Assembly (NCBI GenBank): GCA_947498055.1
Contig: CANMJA010000015.1
Coordinates: forward strand, 1 to 64,000
Direction of reading: 5' to 3'
DNA length: 64,000 nt
Source: an uncultured Tenacibaculum sp.
GTDB taxonomy: Bacteria; Bacteroidota; Bacteroidia; Flavobacteriales; Flavobacteriaceae
Shown: one piece after another, positions 43,858-53,872 of the stretch
How the letters are laid out: the number at the start of each line of letters is the position of its first letter
Position numbering within the stretch: position 1 is the stretch's first letter
The notes under the pieces: generated by a model
What the model was told of the DNA's origin: nothing
The model's input: the letters and a program-made list of their open reading frames with translations, nothing else
The model's database searches: none
Translations under genes and position numbers: made by a program

Positions 43858-44319
43858 GTGATAAACCTTATTGGGACATACGAATGTAAGGCCGATGCCA
43901 AAGGCAGGCTTATGGTTGCTTCAAGTTTAAAGAAGCAGTTGTCTCCTGTGTTACAAGAAGGTTTTGTGATTAAACGATCTGTCTTTCAGTCTTGTTTAGA
44001 ATTGTATCCTATGAAAGAATGGGATTTAATGATGGCAAAAATAAATAAGTTGAATCGTTTTGTTAAAAAAAATAATGATTTCATAAGAAGATTTACTGCA
44101 GGGGTGAAAGTTGTTGAGGTAGATGCGGCAGGAAGGGTTTTGATACCTAAGGATTTGTGTGTTTTTGCAGGTATAGAGAAAGAAGTGGTGTTGTCTAGTG
44201 CGGTAAACATAATAGAGATTTGGGATAAAAAAAAGTATGAAGCTGTGATAGAAGATGCAACATCTGATTTTGCAGGTTTAGCAGAAGAAGTAATGGGAAA
44301 TTTTGATTTAGATGAGTAA
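43858..44319 (+). CDS. mraZ: Transcriptional regulator MraZ
   Basis: Ring-forming AbrB-type DNA-binding protein of 153 aa with two SpoVT-AbrB-like halves: GTYECKADAKGRLMVASSLK near the N-terminus and EVDAAGRVLIPKDLCVFAGI in the second half. It controls the division and cell-wall cluster through the upstream GTGGT repeats. The start is GTG. The last 8 bases overlap rsmH. Confidence 0.95.
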   Translation: MINLIGTYECKADAKGRLMVASSLKKQLSPVLQEGFVIKRSVFQSCLELYPMKEWDLMMAKINKLNRFVKKNNDFIRRFTAGVKVVEVDAAGRVLIPKDLCVFAGIEKEVVLSSAVNIIEIWDKKKYEAVIEDATSDFAGLAEEVMGNFDLDE

Positions 44320-45211
44320 ATATCACAAGTCGGTATTGTTAAAAGAGAGTATAGATGCTCTAAATATAAAAGGAGATGGCGTATATGTAGATGTTACGTT
44401 TGGAGGAGGAGGTCATTCTAAAGAGATTTTAAAAAGATTAGGGAGTAAAGGTAGATTGTTTGCATTTGATCAAGACGCAGATGCGCAACAAAATACATTA
44501 GAGGATGAACGATTTGTTTTAATCGCCGAAAATTTTAGGCACATTTCTAGGTTTTTGAAGTTTTATGGAGTGCAAAAAGTAGATGGGGTTTTGGCAGATT
44601 TAGGTGTGTCTTCGCATCAGTTTGATGAAGCTGATAGAGGTTTTTCTACTAGGTTTGATGGAGATTTAGATATGCGAATGAATCAGAATACTAGAGTTTC
44701 TGCTAAAGAAGTAATAAATAAGTATGAAGAGTCGAGATTAGCAGATGTTTTGTATTTGTATGGAGATTTAAGGAATTCAAGAGCTTTGGCTAGAGCAATT
44801 GTAGCAGCTAGAAATGTGGAAAGTGTGGATACCAGTTTTCAGTTGAGAAGTGTTTTGAGTGATTTTTTACCTAAAAGTAAAGAGCATAAGATTTTAGCGC
44901 AAATTTATCAGGCGATTAGAATAGAGGTAAATGAAGAGTTAGAAGTTTTAAAGGAGTTTTTAAATCAAGTACCTGGTTTGTTAAATGAAGAAGGAAGGTT
45001 AAGTGTTATTTCTTACCATTCTTTAGAAGATAGATTGGTGAAAAGGTTTATTAGAACAGGTGTTTTTGAAGGAGAATCTGAAAAAGATTTCTATGGAAAT
45101 ACAAATGAACCAATGAAAAAAATAGGGAAATTAATTATTCCTTCCAAAGAAGAAATTAAAGAGAATAATAGAGCAAGAAGCGCTAAGTTAAGAATAGCAA
45201 CATTAAAATAA
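44312..45211 (+). CDS. rsmH: 16S rRNA (cytosine-1402-N4)-methyltransferase
   Basis: SAM-dependent methyltransferase of 299 aa modifying C1402 of 16S rRNA. Motifs: YHKSVLLKESIDAL, DVTFGGGGHS (SAM binding), DGVLADLGVSSHQFD and the C-terminal ISYHSLEDRLVKRF. It overlaps mraZ by 8 bases and ends 2 bases before ftsL. Confidence 0.95.
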   Translation: MSKYHKSVLLKESIDALNIKGDGVYVDVTFGGGGHSKEILKRLGSKGRLFAFDQDADAQQNTLEDERFVLIAENFRHISRFLKFYGVQKVDGVLADLGVSSHQFDEADRGFSTRFDGDLDMRMNQNTRVSAKEVINKYEESRLADVLYLYGDLRNSRALARAIVAARNVESVDTSFQLRSVLSDFLPKSKEHKILAQIYQAIRIEVNEELEVLKEFLNQVPGLLNEEGRLSVISYHSLEDRLVKRFIRTGVFEGESEKDFYGNTNEPMKKIGKLIIPSKEEIKENNRARSAKLRIATLK

Positions 45212-45213
45212 AA

Positions 45214-45537
45214 ATGGCTGAAAATTCAGGAGGAATATATGATGTTTTAAGAGGGAGTTTTTTAACAGATGAATCAGCTATTAGAAACTGGAAAGTAATT
45301 GTTTTTGTAGTGAGTTTGTTGTTGGTTATGATATGGAGTGCACATTCTGTAGATGAGAAAGTGGTAAAAATGTACGAGCTGAATAAATTGAAAAGAGAGT
45401 TGCGGGCTGAGTATGTAGATACAAGTACCATTTTAATGCGAATGAAATTAGAAAGTGCAATTCGAAAGAAAGTAGCAGATACTGGTTTAGAACCCGCAAA
45501 AGATCCTCCACAAAAAATAAAAGTAATAATAAAGTAA
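45214..45537 (+). CDS. ftsL: FtsL-like cell-division protein
   Basis: Bitopic protein of 107 aa: a cytoplasmic N-terminus, one membrane helix (about residues 28-46) and a periplasmic coiled-coil part with heptads (VVKMYELNKLKRELRAEY). Position between rsmH and ftsI, size and topology identify it as the FtsL-like partner of the FtsQLB complex. Sequence identity of FtsL is low across bacteria, so the name rests on context. Confidence 0.85.
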   Translation: MAENSGGIYDVLRGSFLTDESAIRNWKVIVFVVSLLLVMIWSAHSVDEKVVKMYELNKLKRELRAEYVDTSTILMRMKLESAIRKKVADTGLEPAKDPPQKIKVIIK

Positions 45538-45573
45538 AAAAGAATAAGTATCAAAAAGAGTATCTTAAATAGA

Positions 45574-47556
45574 TTGTATGTAATAGTGATTTTAATGTCG
45601 CTCTTTTTGTTGTTTTTAATAGCTAAAATATTTGAACTTCAATATGTGAAGGGAGATAAGTATAAAAAATTAGCTTTAGAAACTACTATTAAAAACGATA
45701 CCATATTTGGAAACCGAGGTAACGTATATGCAGGGGACGGAAATTTGTTAGCCACTTCTATTTCTAATTATACCGTTAGAATGGATGTTGTGTCTGTAAA
45801 TGAAAAAGTATTTGAAGAAAATGTATCTGAATTAACTAAAGAGCTTTCTAATATGTTGGGAAAAAAACCTAGCTATTATGAAAAGAAGCTTAGAGATGCA
45901 AAAAAAAGAGGAAACCGTTATTTGTTAATAGCTAGAAATATTGGGTATAATGATTACATGCGCATGAAGAGTTTTCCTATTTTTAATTTAGGAGTATATA
46001 GAGGAGGTTTTATTGCAGAGCAAAAAACAGTTAGAGAGCATCCAATAGGTAGAATAGCAGAACGAACAGTTGGTTATAGTGATCATAGAGGAGGGGCTGG
46101 TATAGAAGGAGCATTTTCTAAGTATATGAAAGGAGGTAATGGGTGGAGATTAAAGCAAAAAATAGCAAAAGGACAGTGGAAGCCTATTAACGATATAAAT
46201 GAAAAAGAGCCTCAAGACGGAAAAGATGTAATTACTACGATAGATGTTAACATTCAAGATATCACACATTATGCACTTTTAAAACAAATGGAGCATTTTG
46301 AAGCAGATCATGGTTGTGCGGTGGTTATGGAAACCGAAACAGGAGAGATAAAAGCAATATCTAATCTAGGAAGAACTTCTACAGGAAAATATTACGAAAA
46401 AAGAAATTACGCGGTTTGGGAAAGTCATGAGCCAGGCTCTACATTTAAATTAGCCAGTTTAATGGCTGGTTTAGAAGATAAAGTGATAGATACTTCTGCA
46501 ATTATAGATACAGAAAAAGGTAAAATATTTATAAATAATAGAAAGGTAGAAGATAGTAACTGGCAAGGGTATGGTAAAATATCTTTAGCTAGGGTTTTCG
46601 AAGTTTCTTCTAATGTTGGTATTGTAAAAGCAGTTAGAAAGCATTATGATAAACAACCAAAAAAATTCATAAAAAGAATGAGACAGTTTGGTTTAGATAA
46701 ACAAACCGGAGTAAAGATAGTAGGAGAAGGAAAACCTTTTATACCAACACCCAAAAGCAAACAATGGAGCCCGATAGCTTTAGAATGGATGGCTTGGGGA
46801 TATGGAGTTTCTTTAACTCCTTTACAAACCTTAATGTTTTATAATGCAGTTGCTAATAATGGAGAGTTAGTTAAACCTCGTTTCGTTAAAGGTTTAAAAG
46901 TAGGAGGTAAAATAGTAGAAAAATTTGATAAGGTAGTTTTAAAAGATAGAATAGCTAGGCAATCTACAATTAATAAGGTGACGAAAATAATGGAGAATGT
47001 AGTGAAAAAAGGGACTGCAGAAGAAATTTATTCACCAAACTTTTCAATGGCAGGCAAAACAGGTACTGCAAAAAAATGGATTCCAAGAAAGAAAAATAAA
47101 AAAGGAGAATATGAAGGAGGGTATTATTCAAGTAAAAAATATGTGGCGTCGTTTGCTGGTTTTTTTCCTGTAGAAAAGCCTAAATATTCCTGCATCGTGG
47201 TTATTCATGAACCAGATGTTGAAAAAGGATATTATGGGGCAAAGGTTGCTGCTCCAGTTTTTAAAGAAATCGCACATAAAATTTATACGTCTACACCATC
47301 TAGTGTTCAAAAGGTTACAGATTCTATTGTAAATGCTTCTGTAGATAAAGATTTTAATAAGTATTATAAAATATTAAATAAATACAAAACAATAATGCCT
47401 AAAGTGATAGGTATGAGTGGTATGGATGCTATTTCTGTGTTAGAAAATTTGGGGTTAAAAGTAGAATTCTCTGGTTTAGGTAAAGTAATGGAGCAATCTA
47501 TAGATAAAGGAACAAAAATTAAAAAAGGAGCAACAGTATATCTAAAGTTATCGTAA
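45574..47556 (+). CDS. ftsI: Division-specific penicillin-binding protein (FtsI-like) with PASTA domain
   Basis: Class B PBP of 660 aa that cross-links septal peptidoglycan. An N-terminal anchor helix, the PBP dimerisation domain, and the transpeptidase motifs SxxK (Ser289 in GSTFKLASL), SSN (EVSSNVGIV) and KTG (MAGKTGTAKK) are present, followed by one C-terminal PASTA domain (PKVIGMSGMDAISVLENLGL). The TTG used here would cut away positive residues expected before the anchor. The open frame extends upstream to 45538 with SIKKSILNRLY, and an ATA codon at 45544 would give a natural MSIKKSILNRLY start; the true start is uncertain. Confidence 0.9.
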   Translation: MYVIVILMSLFLLFLIAKIFELQYVKGDKYKKLALETTIKNDTIFGNRGNVYAGDGNLLATSISNYTVRMDVVSVNEKVFEENVSELTKELSNMLGKKPSYYEKKLRDAKKRGNRYLLIARNIGYNDYMRMKSFPIFNLGVYRGGFIAEQKTVREHPIGRIAERTVGYSDHRGGAGIEGAFSKYMKGGNGWRLKQKIAKGQWKPINDINEKEPQDGKDVITTIDVNIQDITHYALLKQMEHFEADHGCAVVMETETGEIKAISNLGRTSTGKYYEKRNYAVWESHEPGSTFKLASLMAGLEDKVIDTSAIIDTEKGKIFINNRKVEDSNWQGYGKISLARVFEVSSNVGIVKAVRKHYDKQPKKFIKRMRQFGLDKQTGVKIVGEGKPFIPTPKSKQWSPIALEWMAWGYGVSLTPLQTLMFYNAVANNGELVKPRFVKGLKVGGKIVEKFDKVVLKDRIARQSTINKVTKIMENVVKKGTAEEIYSPNFSMAGKTGTAKKWIPRKKNKKGEYEGGYYSSKKYVASFAGFFPVEKPKYSCIVVIHEPDVEKGYYGAKVAAPVFKEIAHKIYTSTPSSVQKVTDSIVNASVDKDFNKYYKILNKYKTIMPKVIGMSGMDAISVLENLGLKVEFSGLGKVMEQSIDKGTKIKKGATVYLKLS

Positions 47557-49008
47557 TTGAAGATTTTAAAAGACATATTATACAAAGCAACAGTTAATGC
47601 AATATTCGGAAAAACAGATATTGAGATTAACAAAATAGAATTTGATAGTCGCAAGATTATTGAGAATGATGTTTTTGTAGCACAAAGGGGTGTTAGTGTT
47701 GATGGACATAACTTTATAGGTAAAGCAATATCTAAAGGAGCAGTAGTGGTTATTTGTGAAGTAGCACCTAAAGATAAAGTGGAAGGAGTAACTTATGTAG
47801 AGGTAGAAGATTCTAATGAAACATTAGCTGTTTTGGCTTCCAATTATTACGATAATCCCTCAGAAAAACTAAAGTTGATTGGGGTAACAGGAACTAACGG
47901 TAAAACAACAATCTCTACATTGTTATATGATTTGTTTACAAAATCAGGCTATAAAGTAGGGTTGTTATCTACTGTAAAGATACTGGTTAATAGTACAGAG
48001 TTTAAAGCAACACATACAACACCAGACTCTTTAACTATAAATCAGTATTTGGTGAAAATGGTAGAAGAAGGAGTTGATTATTGTTTTATGGAGGTTAGCT
48101 CACATGGTATAGATCAGAAAAGAATTGAAGGATTGTATTTTGAAGGAGGAGTTTTTACGAATCTGTCTCACGATCATTTAGATTATCATGCTTCTTTTGC
48201 AGAGTATAGAGATGTTAAAAAAAAATTCTTTGATAAGTTACCAAAATCATCTTTTGCATTAGTAAATATAGATGATAAGAATGGTAAGATAATGCTTCAA
48301 AATACAAAGGCAAGCAGAAAAACATATGCGCTTAAAACCATGGCCGATTATAAAGCGAAAATTTTAGAAAAAAGTTTTTCGGGTTCATTGTTGAAGATTA
48401 ATGGAGTAGAGGTTTGGAGTAAATTAATAGGAAATTTTAATGCGTATAACTTGTTAGCAATATTTGGAGTAGCAGAATTATTAGGCTTAGAGAAAATAGA
48501 AGTTTTAAGAACTATTAGCGAGTTAAATAGTGTAAGCGGAAGGTTTGAGTATGTAGTTTCCAATAATAATGTGATTGCTATTGTAGATTATGCGCATACA
48601 CCAGATGCTTTAAAAAATGTTCTAGAAACCATCAATGGTATTCGAACAGGAAATGAAAATGTAATTACGGTTGTTGGTTGTGGAGGAGATAGAGATAAAA
48701 CGAAGCGCCCAAAGATGGCGAGCATAGCATCTCAGTTAAGCGGACAAGTGATTTTTACATCTGATAATCCAAGAACAGAAGACCCACAATCGATATTAGA
48801 AGAGATGGAAGCAGGTGTTTCTCCTGAAAGTTTTAGAAAAATACTATCTATTTTAGATAGAAGACAAGCAATAAAAACTGCTAGTAAGTTAGCGCAAGCT
48901 GGAGATATTATTTTAATAGCAGGAAAAGGGCATGAGAATTATCAAGAAATAAATGGAGAACGTTTTCATTTCGATGATTTAGAAGAAGTAAAAACATGTT
49001 TTAATTAA
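47557..49008 (+). CDS. murE: UDP-MurNAc-tripeptide synthetase MurE
   Basis: Cytoplasmic ATP-dependent ligase of 483 aa adding the third residue to the peptidoglycan stem. ATP loop GVTGTNGKTTIS, central domain with SSHGIDQKRI, and C-terminal SDNPRTEDP. The DNPR motif is typical for enzymes that use meso-diaminopimelate, so the organism probably has DAP-type peptidoglycan. The start is a TTG directly after the ftsI stop. Confidence 0.95.
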   Translation: MKILKDILYKATVNAIFGKTDIEINKIEFDSRKIIENDVFVAQRGVSVDGHNFIGKAISKGAVVVICEVAPKDKVEGVTYVEVEDSNETLAVLASNYYDNPSEKLKLIGVTGTNGKTTISTLLYDLFTKSGYKVGLLSTVKILVNSTEFKATHTTPDSLTINQYLVKMVEEGVDYCFMEVSSHGIDQKRIEGLYFEGGVFTNLSHDHLDYHASFAEYRDVKKKFFDKLPKSSFALVNIDDKNGKIMLQNTKASRKTYALKTMADYKAKILEKSFSGSLLKINGVEVWSKLIGNFNAYNLLAIFGVAELLGLEKIEVLRTISELNSVSGRFEYVVSNNNVIAIVDYAHTPDALKNVLETINGIRTGNENVITVVGCGGDRDKTKRPKMASIASQLSGQVIFTSDNPRTEDPQSILEEMEAGVSPESFRKILSILDRRQAIKTASKLAQAGDIILIAGKGHENYQEINGERFHFDDLEEVKTCFN

Positions 49009-49026
49009 TAAAAAGAAGTTAAAAGA

Positions 49027-50253
49027 ATGCTGTATTATTTATTTCAATATTTAGAAACTGAATTCAATCTAACAGGAGCGAGTGTTTTTCAGTTTATAAC
49101 ATTTCGCGCAGCAGCGGCATTTATACTTTCCTTATTAATATCTACCATTTTTGGGAAGCGTATTATTAACTTTTTAAGAAAGCAGCAAGTAGGTGAAAGT
49201 ATTAGAGATTTAGGATTGGAAGGGCAAATGCAAAAAAAAGGGACTCCAACCATGGGTGGAGTAATTATTATACTGGCAACTTTAATTCCTGTGTTTTTGT
49301 TAACTAAGTTGGAAAATATTTATGTAATTATTTTAATTATTACTACCCTTTGGATGGGCGCAATTGGTTTTACAGACGATTATATTAAAGTGTTTAAAAA
49401 AGATAAAGCTGGGTTAAAAGGAATTTTTAAAATTATAGGGCAAGTTGGTTTGGGGGTAATAGTTGGCGCTATGCTTTATTTTAATTCCTCAGTAACTATA
49501 AAAGAACAATTGCCAGTAGATCAGCAAATTGTTCAAGAAGATGGTAGGAGAAAAGTATTTGGAGAAGCACATAAATCTACAAAAACAACAGTTCCTTTTT
49601 TAAAAAATAACGAATTAGAATATGCAAAAGTATTAAGTTTTTTAGGAGAAGGCTATAAAAAATATGCATGGTTAATTTTTATTCCTGTAGTTATTTTTAT
49701 TGTAACTGCTATTTCAAACGGAGCTAATTTAACGGATGGAATCGATGGGTTGGCAGCAGGAACTTCCTCTATAATGGTATTAACATTAGCGTTGTTTGCT
49801 TGGGTTTCTGGAAATATAGTTTTTGCCGAATATCTAGATGTCATGTATATACCAAACTCTGGAGAAATGACAGTATTTATACTTGCTTTTGCTGGAGCAT
49901 TAATAGGTTTTTTATGGTACAATACGTATCCGGCTCAAGTATTTATGGGAGATACGGGAAGTTTAACAATTGGTGGTATAATAGCGGTTATTGCAATAGC
50001 AACAAGAAAAGAATTGTTGTTGCCTATATTGGCAGGTGTGTTTTTAGTAGAGAATTTATCTGTGGTTATGCAAGTTTCCTACTTTAAGTATACGAAAAAA
50101 AGATATGGAGAAGGAAAAAGAATTTTTAAAATGTCGCCTTTACATCATCACTATCAAAAACTGAATTATCACGAGAGTAAAATAGTAACCCGTTTTTGGA
50201 TTGTAGGAATTATGTTAGCGGTATTTACAATAGTAACATTGAAATTAAGGTAA
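49027..50253 (+). CDS. mraY: Phospho-MurNAc-pentapeptide translocase
   Basis: Integral-membrane transferase of 408 aa making lipid I. About ten helices; active-site blocks [25 protein letters not shown] and [12 protein letters not shown], and the [15 protein letters not shown] loop are present. It is longer than the Escherichia enzyme because of a hydrophilic insert at about residues 160-210, which is usual in Bacteroidota. The stop overlaps the murD ATG by one base (TAATG). Confidence 0.95.
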   Translation: MLYYLFQYLETEFNLTGASVFQFITFRAAAAFILSLLISTIFGKRIINFLRKQQVGESIRDLGLEGQMQKKGTPTMGGVIIILATLIPVFLLTKLENIYVIILIITTLWMGAIGFTDDYIKVFKKDKAGLKGIFKIIGQVGLGVIVGAMLYFNSSVTIKEQLPVDQQIVQEDGRRKVFGEAHKSTKTTVPFLKNNELEYAKVLSFLGEGYKKYAWLIFIPVVIFIVTAISNGANLTDGIDGLAAGTSSIMVLTLALFAWVSGNIVFAEYLDVMYIPNSGEMTVFILAFAGALIGFLWYNTYPAQVFMGDTGSLTIGGIIAVIAIATRKELLLPILAGVFLVENLSVVMQVSYFKYTKKRYGEGKRIFKMSPLHHHYQKLNYHESKIVTRFWIVGIMLAVFTIVTLKLR

Positions 50254-51587
50254 TGAAACGATTAGTTGTTCTTGGAGGTGGAGAAAGTGGAGTTGGTACA
50301 GCAATTTTAGGAAAGCAAAAAGGATATGAAGTTTTTGTTTCTGATAAAGGAGAAATAACAAAAGAGTATAAAGAAGTTCTTGTAAATAATAGAATAGAGT
50401 TTGAAGAAAATCAACATACAGAAGATAGAATTTTGAATGCTGATTTAGTAATGAAAAGCCCTGGAATTCCAGATAAAGTAGCTTTAATTGAAAAAATAAA
50501 ATCAAAAAAAATAAAAGTAATTTCAGAAATAGAGTTTGCTTTTCATTATACAGACGCAACGATAGTTGGAATAACAGGTTCTAATGGTAAAACCACCACA
50601 ACCATGTTAACGCATCATGTTTTAACAGGTGCTAACATGAATGTTGGTGTTGCAGGAAATATTGGAGATAGTTTTGCAAAACAAGTAGCGAGTAAAAACT
50701 ATGATAAGTATGTGTTAGAGTTAAGTAGTTTTCAGTTAGATGGAATAGAAAAATTTAAATGTCATATAGCTATTATAACCAATATAACACCAGATCATTT
50801 AGATAGGTATGACTATGATTTTAATAAATATATAGCATCCAAATTTAAAGTTATAAAAAATCAATCTGAAAACGATTTTTTAATTTATGACTATGAAGAT
50901 GAAGCTATTTTAAATTGGTTAAAAGAGAATAAAATAGCATCCAAATTAGTGCCATTTTCTTTAGAAAAAGAATTAGAAAATGGTGCATTTTTAAGAGAAG
51001 ATAATATTGTAATAAGATTAAACGACGAGGAGTATATAATGAATACATCATATTTGAAAATAAAAGGAAAGCACAATACTAAAAATGCCATGGCGTCAAT
51101 GCTGGCTTCTAAATTGTTACAAGCTAGAAATGAAAACGTGACAGAAAGTATGTCTAGTTTTGAAGGAGCTGAGCATCGTTTAGAGAAAGTAATAAAAGTA
51201 GAAGGAGTTACCTATGTGAATGATAGCAAGGCTACGAATATAAATGCTGCATTTTATGCTTTAGAATGTATGGATGAGCCAACAGTGTGGATTGTAGGTG
51301 GTGTAGATAAAGGAAATGATTATACAGATTTATTGCCTTTGGTTAGAGAAAAAGTAAAAGGGATTGTTTGTTTAGGTTTAGATAATGAAAAAATTATAGA
51401 AACTTTTCAAAATGTAGTAGATGTAATTGTAGAAACAGCAGGAGCGGAAGAAGCTGTAAAAGTTTCTCACAAAATAGCACAGAATGGAGATACCGTTTTG
51501 TTATCACCAGCTTGCGCTAGTTTCGATTTGTTTGATAACTACGAAGATAGAGGTAGAAAATTTAAAACTGCAGTACGAAATTTATAG
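50253..51587 (+). CDS. murD: UDP-MurNAc-L-alanine:D-glutamate ligase
   Basis: Cytoplasmic ligase of 444 aa adding D-Glu. The N-terminus RLVVLGGGESGVGTAILG, ATP loop GITGSNGKTTTTML and the C-terminal LLSPACASFDLFDNYEDRG are diagnostic. The ATG overlapping the mraY stop is chosen; a longer in-frame start within mraY would add residues not seen in the family. Confidence 0.95.
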   Translation: MKRLVVLGGGESGVGTAILGKQKGYEVFVSDKGEITKEYKEVLVNNRIEFEENQHTEDRILNADLVMKSPGIPDKVALIEKIKSKKIKVISEIEFAFHYTDATIVGITGSNGKTTTTMLTHHVLTGANMNVGVAGNIGDSFAKQVASKNYDKYVLELSSFQLDGIEKFKCHIAIITNITPDHLDRYDYDFNKYIASKFKVIKNQSENDFLIYDYEDEAILNWLKENKIASKLVPFSLEKELENGAFLREDNIVIRLNDEEYIMNTSYLKIKGKHNTKNAMASMLASKLLQARNENVTESMSSFEGAEHRLEKVIKVEGVTYVNDSKATNINAAFYALECMDEPTVWIVGGVDKGNDYTDLLPLVREKVKGIVCLGLDNEKIIETFQNVVDVIVETAGAEEAVKVSHKIAQNGDTVLLSPACASFDLFDNYEDRGRKFKTAVRNL

Positions 51588-51590
51588 GTA

Positions 51591-52778
51591 TTGAAAAACA
51601 TATTAAAACATATAAAAGGAGATAGACCTATATGGGCGATAGTGGCAGTGCTAGCAATTTTGTCTTTTATGCCAGTATATAGTGCAAGTACTAATTTAGT
51701 ATATGTGGTAGGTAATGGTTCTACAACAGGCCATTTAATTAAACATATTGCATTGTTAATTATGGGGTTTGGTATTTTATATGGAGTGCATAAAATACCT
51801 TATAGATATTTTAGTGGAGGTTCTGTGCTTATGTTGCCAATAATAGTTCTTTTATTGGTAGTTACTCTATCTCAGGGAACTACAATTGGAGGGGCTAATG
51901 CAAGTAGATGGATACGTATTCCTTTTGTGGGGGTCGGTTTTCAGACATCTACATTAGCAAGCTTAGTTTTGTTAGTGTATGTAGCTCGTTATTTAGCGAA
52001 AAATAAAGAGAAAAATATTGTATTTAGAGAAAGTTTAATTCAGTTGTGGTTACCAGTTGGAGTTATTTTATTTTTAATTCTTCCAGCTAACTTTTCTACT
52101 ACAGCAATTGTTTTTTCTATGATCGTTTTATTAACTTTTATTGGGGGATATCCAATGAAATATATCGCTAATATTTTAGGGATGGGAATAATTGCACTAG
52201 GACTTTTTGTCTTAGTTGTTAAAGCTTTCCCAGATTTAATGAAAAATAGGGTAGATACATGGGAAAGAAGAATAGAAGGTTTTTTCTCAGAAGAGAACAA
52301 AGAGAATTATCAAGTAGAAAAAGCCAAAATAGCGATAGCTACGGGTGGTATCGTAGGAAAAGGAGCTGGTAAAAGTGTGCAGAAAAACTTTTTGCCGCAA
52401 TCTTCTTCCGATTTTATTTATGCAATTATAGTAGAAGAGTTTGGTTTAATAGGAGCTTTGTTTGTAATTTTTATTTACTTCCTTTTATTGTTTCGAATAC
52501 TTATTGTTGCTAAAAAAGCAACGACAATTTTTGCAACATTATTGGTAGTTGGAGTAGGTTTGCCAATTATTTTTCAGGCAATGATTAATATGGCAGTAGC
52601 AGTAAATGTTTTTCCAGTTACAGGACAAACTTTACCTTTAATTAGTAGTGGAGGAACCTCAATATGGATGACTTGTTTTGCAATAGGAATGATATTGAGT
52701 GTAAGTGCTTCTAAAAATGAAACAGAAGAATCTATTTTAGACGATAATCCGTTGCATATTTTGCATGAAACATTATAA
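51591..52778 (+). CDS. ftsW: Septal peptidoglycan glycosyltransferase FtsW
   Basis: SEDS-family membrane glycosyltransferase of 395 aa with about ten helices. Diagnostic segments are the catalytic-loop region [19 protein letters not shown] and [17 protein letters not shown]. It works with FtsI to build the septum. The start is TTG, 3 bases after the murD stop. Confidence 0.95.
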   Translation: MKNILKHIKGDRPIWAIVAVLAILSFMPVYSASTNLVYVVGNGSTTGHLIKHIALLIMGFGILYGVHKIPYRYFSGGSVLMLPIIVLLLVVTLSQGTTIGGANASRWIRIPFVGVGFQTSTLASLVLLVYVARYLAKNKEKNIVFRESLIQLWLPVGVILFLILPANFSTTAIVFSMIVLLTFIGGYPMKYIANILGMGIIALGLFVLVVKAFPDLMKNRVDTWERRIEGFFSEENKENYQVEKAKIAIATGGIVGKGAGKSVQKNFLPQSSSDFIYAIIVEEFGLIGALFVIFIYFLLLFRILIVAKKATTIFATLLVVGVGLPIIFQAMINMAVAVNVFPVTGQTLPLISSGGTSIWMTCFAIGMILSVSASKNETEESILDDNPLHILHETL

Positions 52779-52780
52779 AT

Positions 52781-53872
52781 ATGAAAAAATCTATTAATGT
52801 TATTATAAGTGGAGGAGGTACAGGAGGTCATATATATCCTGCAATAGCTATTGCTAATGAAATTAAGTTACGTTACCCAGAAGCGAATATACTTTTTGTA
52901 GGGGCAAAGGATAAAATGGAAATGGAAAAAGTACCGAAAGCTGGATATGATATTAAAGGATTATGGATTTCTGGAATTCAAAGGAAATTAACATTTAGTA
53001 ATCTGATTTTTCCTTTTAAGTTGATTAGTAGCTTGTGGAAAGCAAACAAAATTATAAATAAATTTAAGCCAGATGTAGTTATAGGAACAGGAGGTTTTGC
53101 TAGTGGGCCGACATTAATGATGGCGAATAGAAAAAAAATACCAACATTAATTCAAGAGCAAAACTCTTACCCAGGCATAACAAATAAATTATTGGCAAAA
53201 AAAGCACATAAAATATGTGTAGCTTATGATAATTTAGAGCGATTCTTTCCGTTAAATAAAATTGTGAAAACAGGAAATCCAGTACGACAAGATTTGCTTT
53301 CAATTCACACGAAAGTCGAGGAAGCAAAAACATTTTTCAAATTAGATAAAAAAAAGAAAACTGTTTTAGTGATCGGTGGAAGTTTAGGAGCAAAAAGAGT
53401 AAATCAATTAATAGTTACTGAGTTAGATTTTTTTAAAAATCAAGAAATACAATTAATATGGCAATGTGGTAAGTTGTATTATCAGCAATATAAGGAGTTT
53501 AACAAAAGAGAAGATGTTCAGGTACATGAGTTTTTAAATCGTATGGATTTAGCGTATGCAGCTGCAGATTATATTATTTCAAGAGCAGGAGCAAGTTCCG
53601 TTTCAGAATTATGTATCGTAGGAAAACCAACGCTATTTATACCTTCTCCAAATGTAGCAGAAGATCATCAAACAAAGAATGCAAATTCCATTGTAGAGAA
53701 ACACGGAGCTATTATGATTAAAGAGAGTGATTTGCATACGTTTTCTGTGGTTTTTGAAATGCTTTTAAAAGATAAAGGAAAGCAAGAAAGTTTAAGTGAG
53801 AATATCAAAGAATTAGCATTGCCAAATGCTACTAATGATATAGTAAATAAAATAGAAAAATTAATTAGTTAG
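52781..53872 (+). CDS. murG: UDP-GlcNAc:lipid I N-acetylglucosaminyltransferase
   Basis: Peripheral membrane GT-B enzyme of 363 aa converting lipid I to lipid [19 protein letters not shown] at the N-terminus, [12 protein letters not shown], and the acceptor/donor region [18 protein letters not shown] with [14 protein letters not shown] [11 protein letters not shown] are present. The stop overlaps the murC start (TAGTG). Confidence 0.96.
   Translation: MKKSINVIISGGGTGGHIYPAIAIANEIKLRYPEANILFVGAKDKMEMEKVPKAGYDIKGLWISGIQRKLTFSNLIFPFKLISSLWKANKIINKFKPDVVIGTGGFASGPTLMMANRKKIPTLIQEQNSYPGITNKLLAKKAHKICVAYDNLERFFPLNKIVKTGNPVRQDLLSIHTKVEEAKTFFKLDKKKKTVLVIGGSLGAKRVNQLIVTELDFFKNQEIQLIWQCGKLYYQQYKEFNKREDVQVHEFLNRMDLAYAAADYIISRAGASSVSELCIVGKPTLFIPSPNVAEDHQTKNANSIVEKHGAIMIKESDLHTFSVVFEMLLKDKGKQESLSENIKELALPNATNDIVNKIEKLIS

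Noticed and set aside
45183..45554. Minus-strand open frame across ftsL
   Set aside because: Antisense shadow of ftsL in the tightly packed division cluster; no family features.
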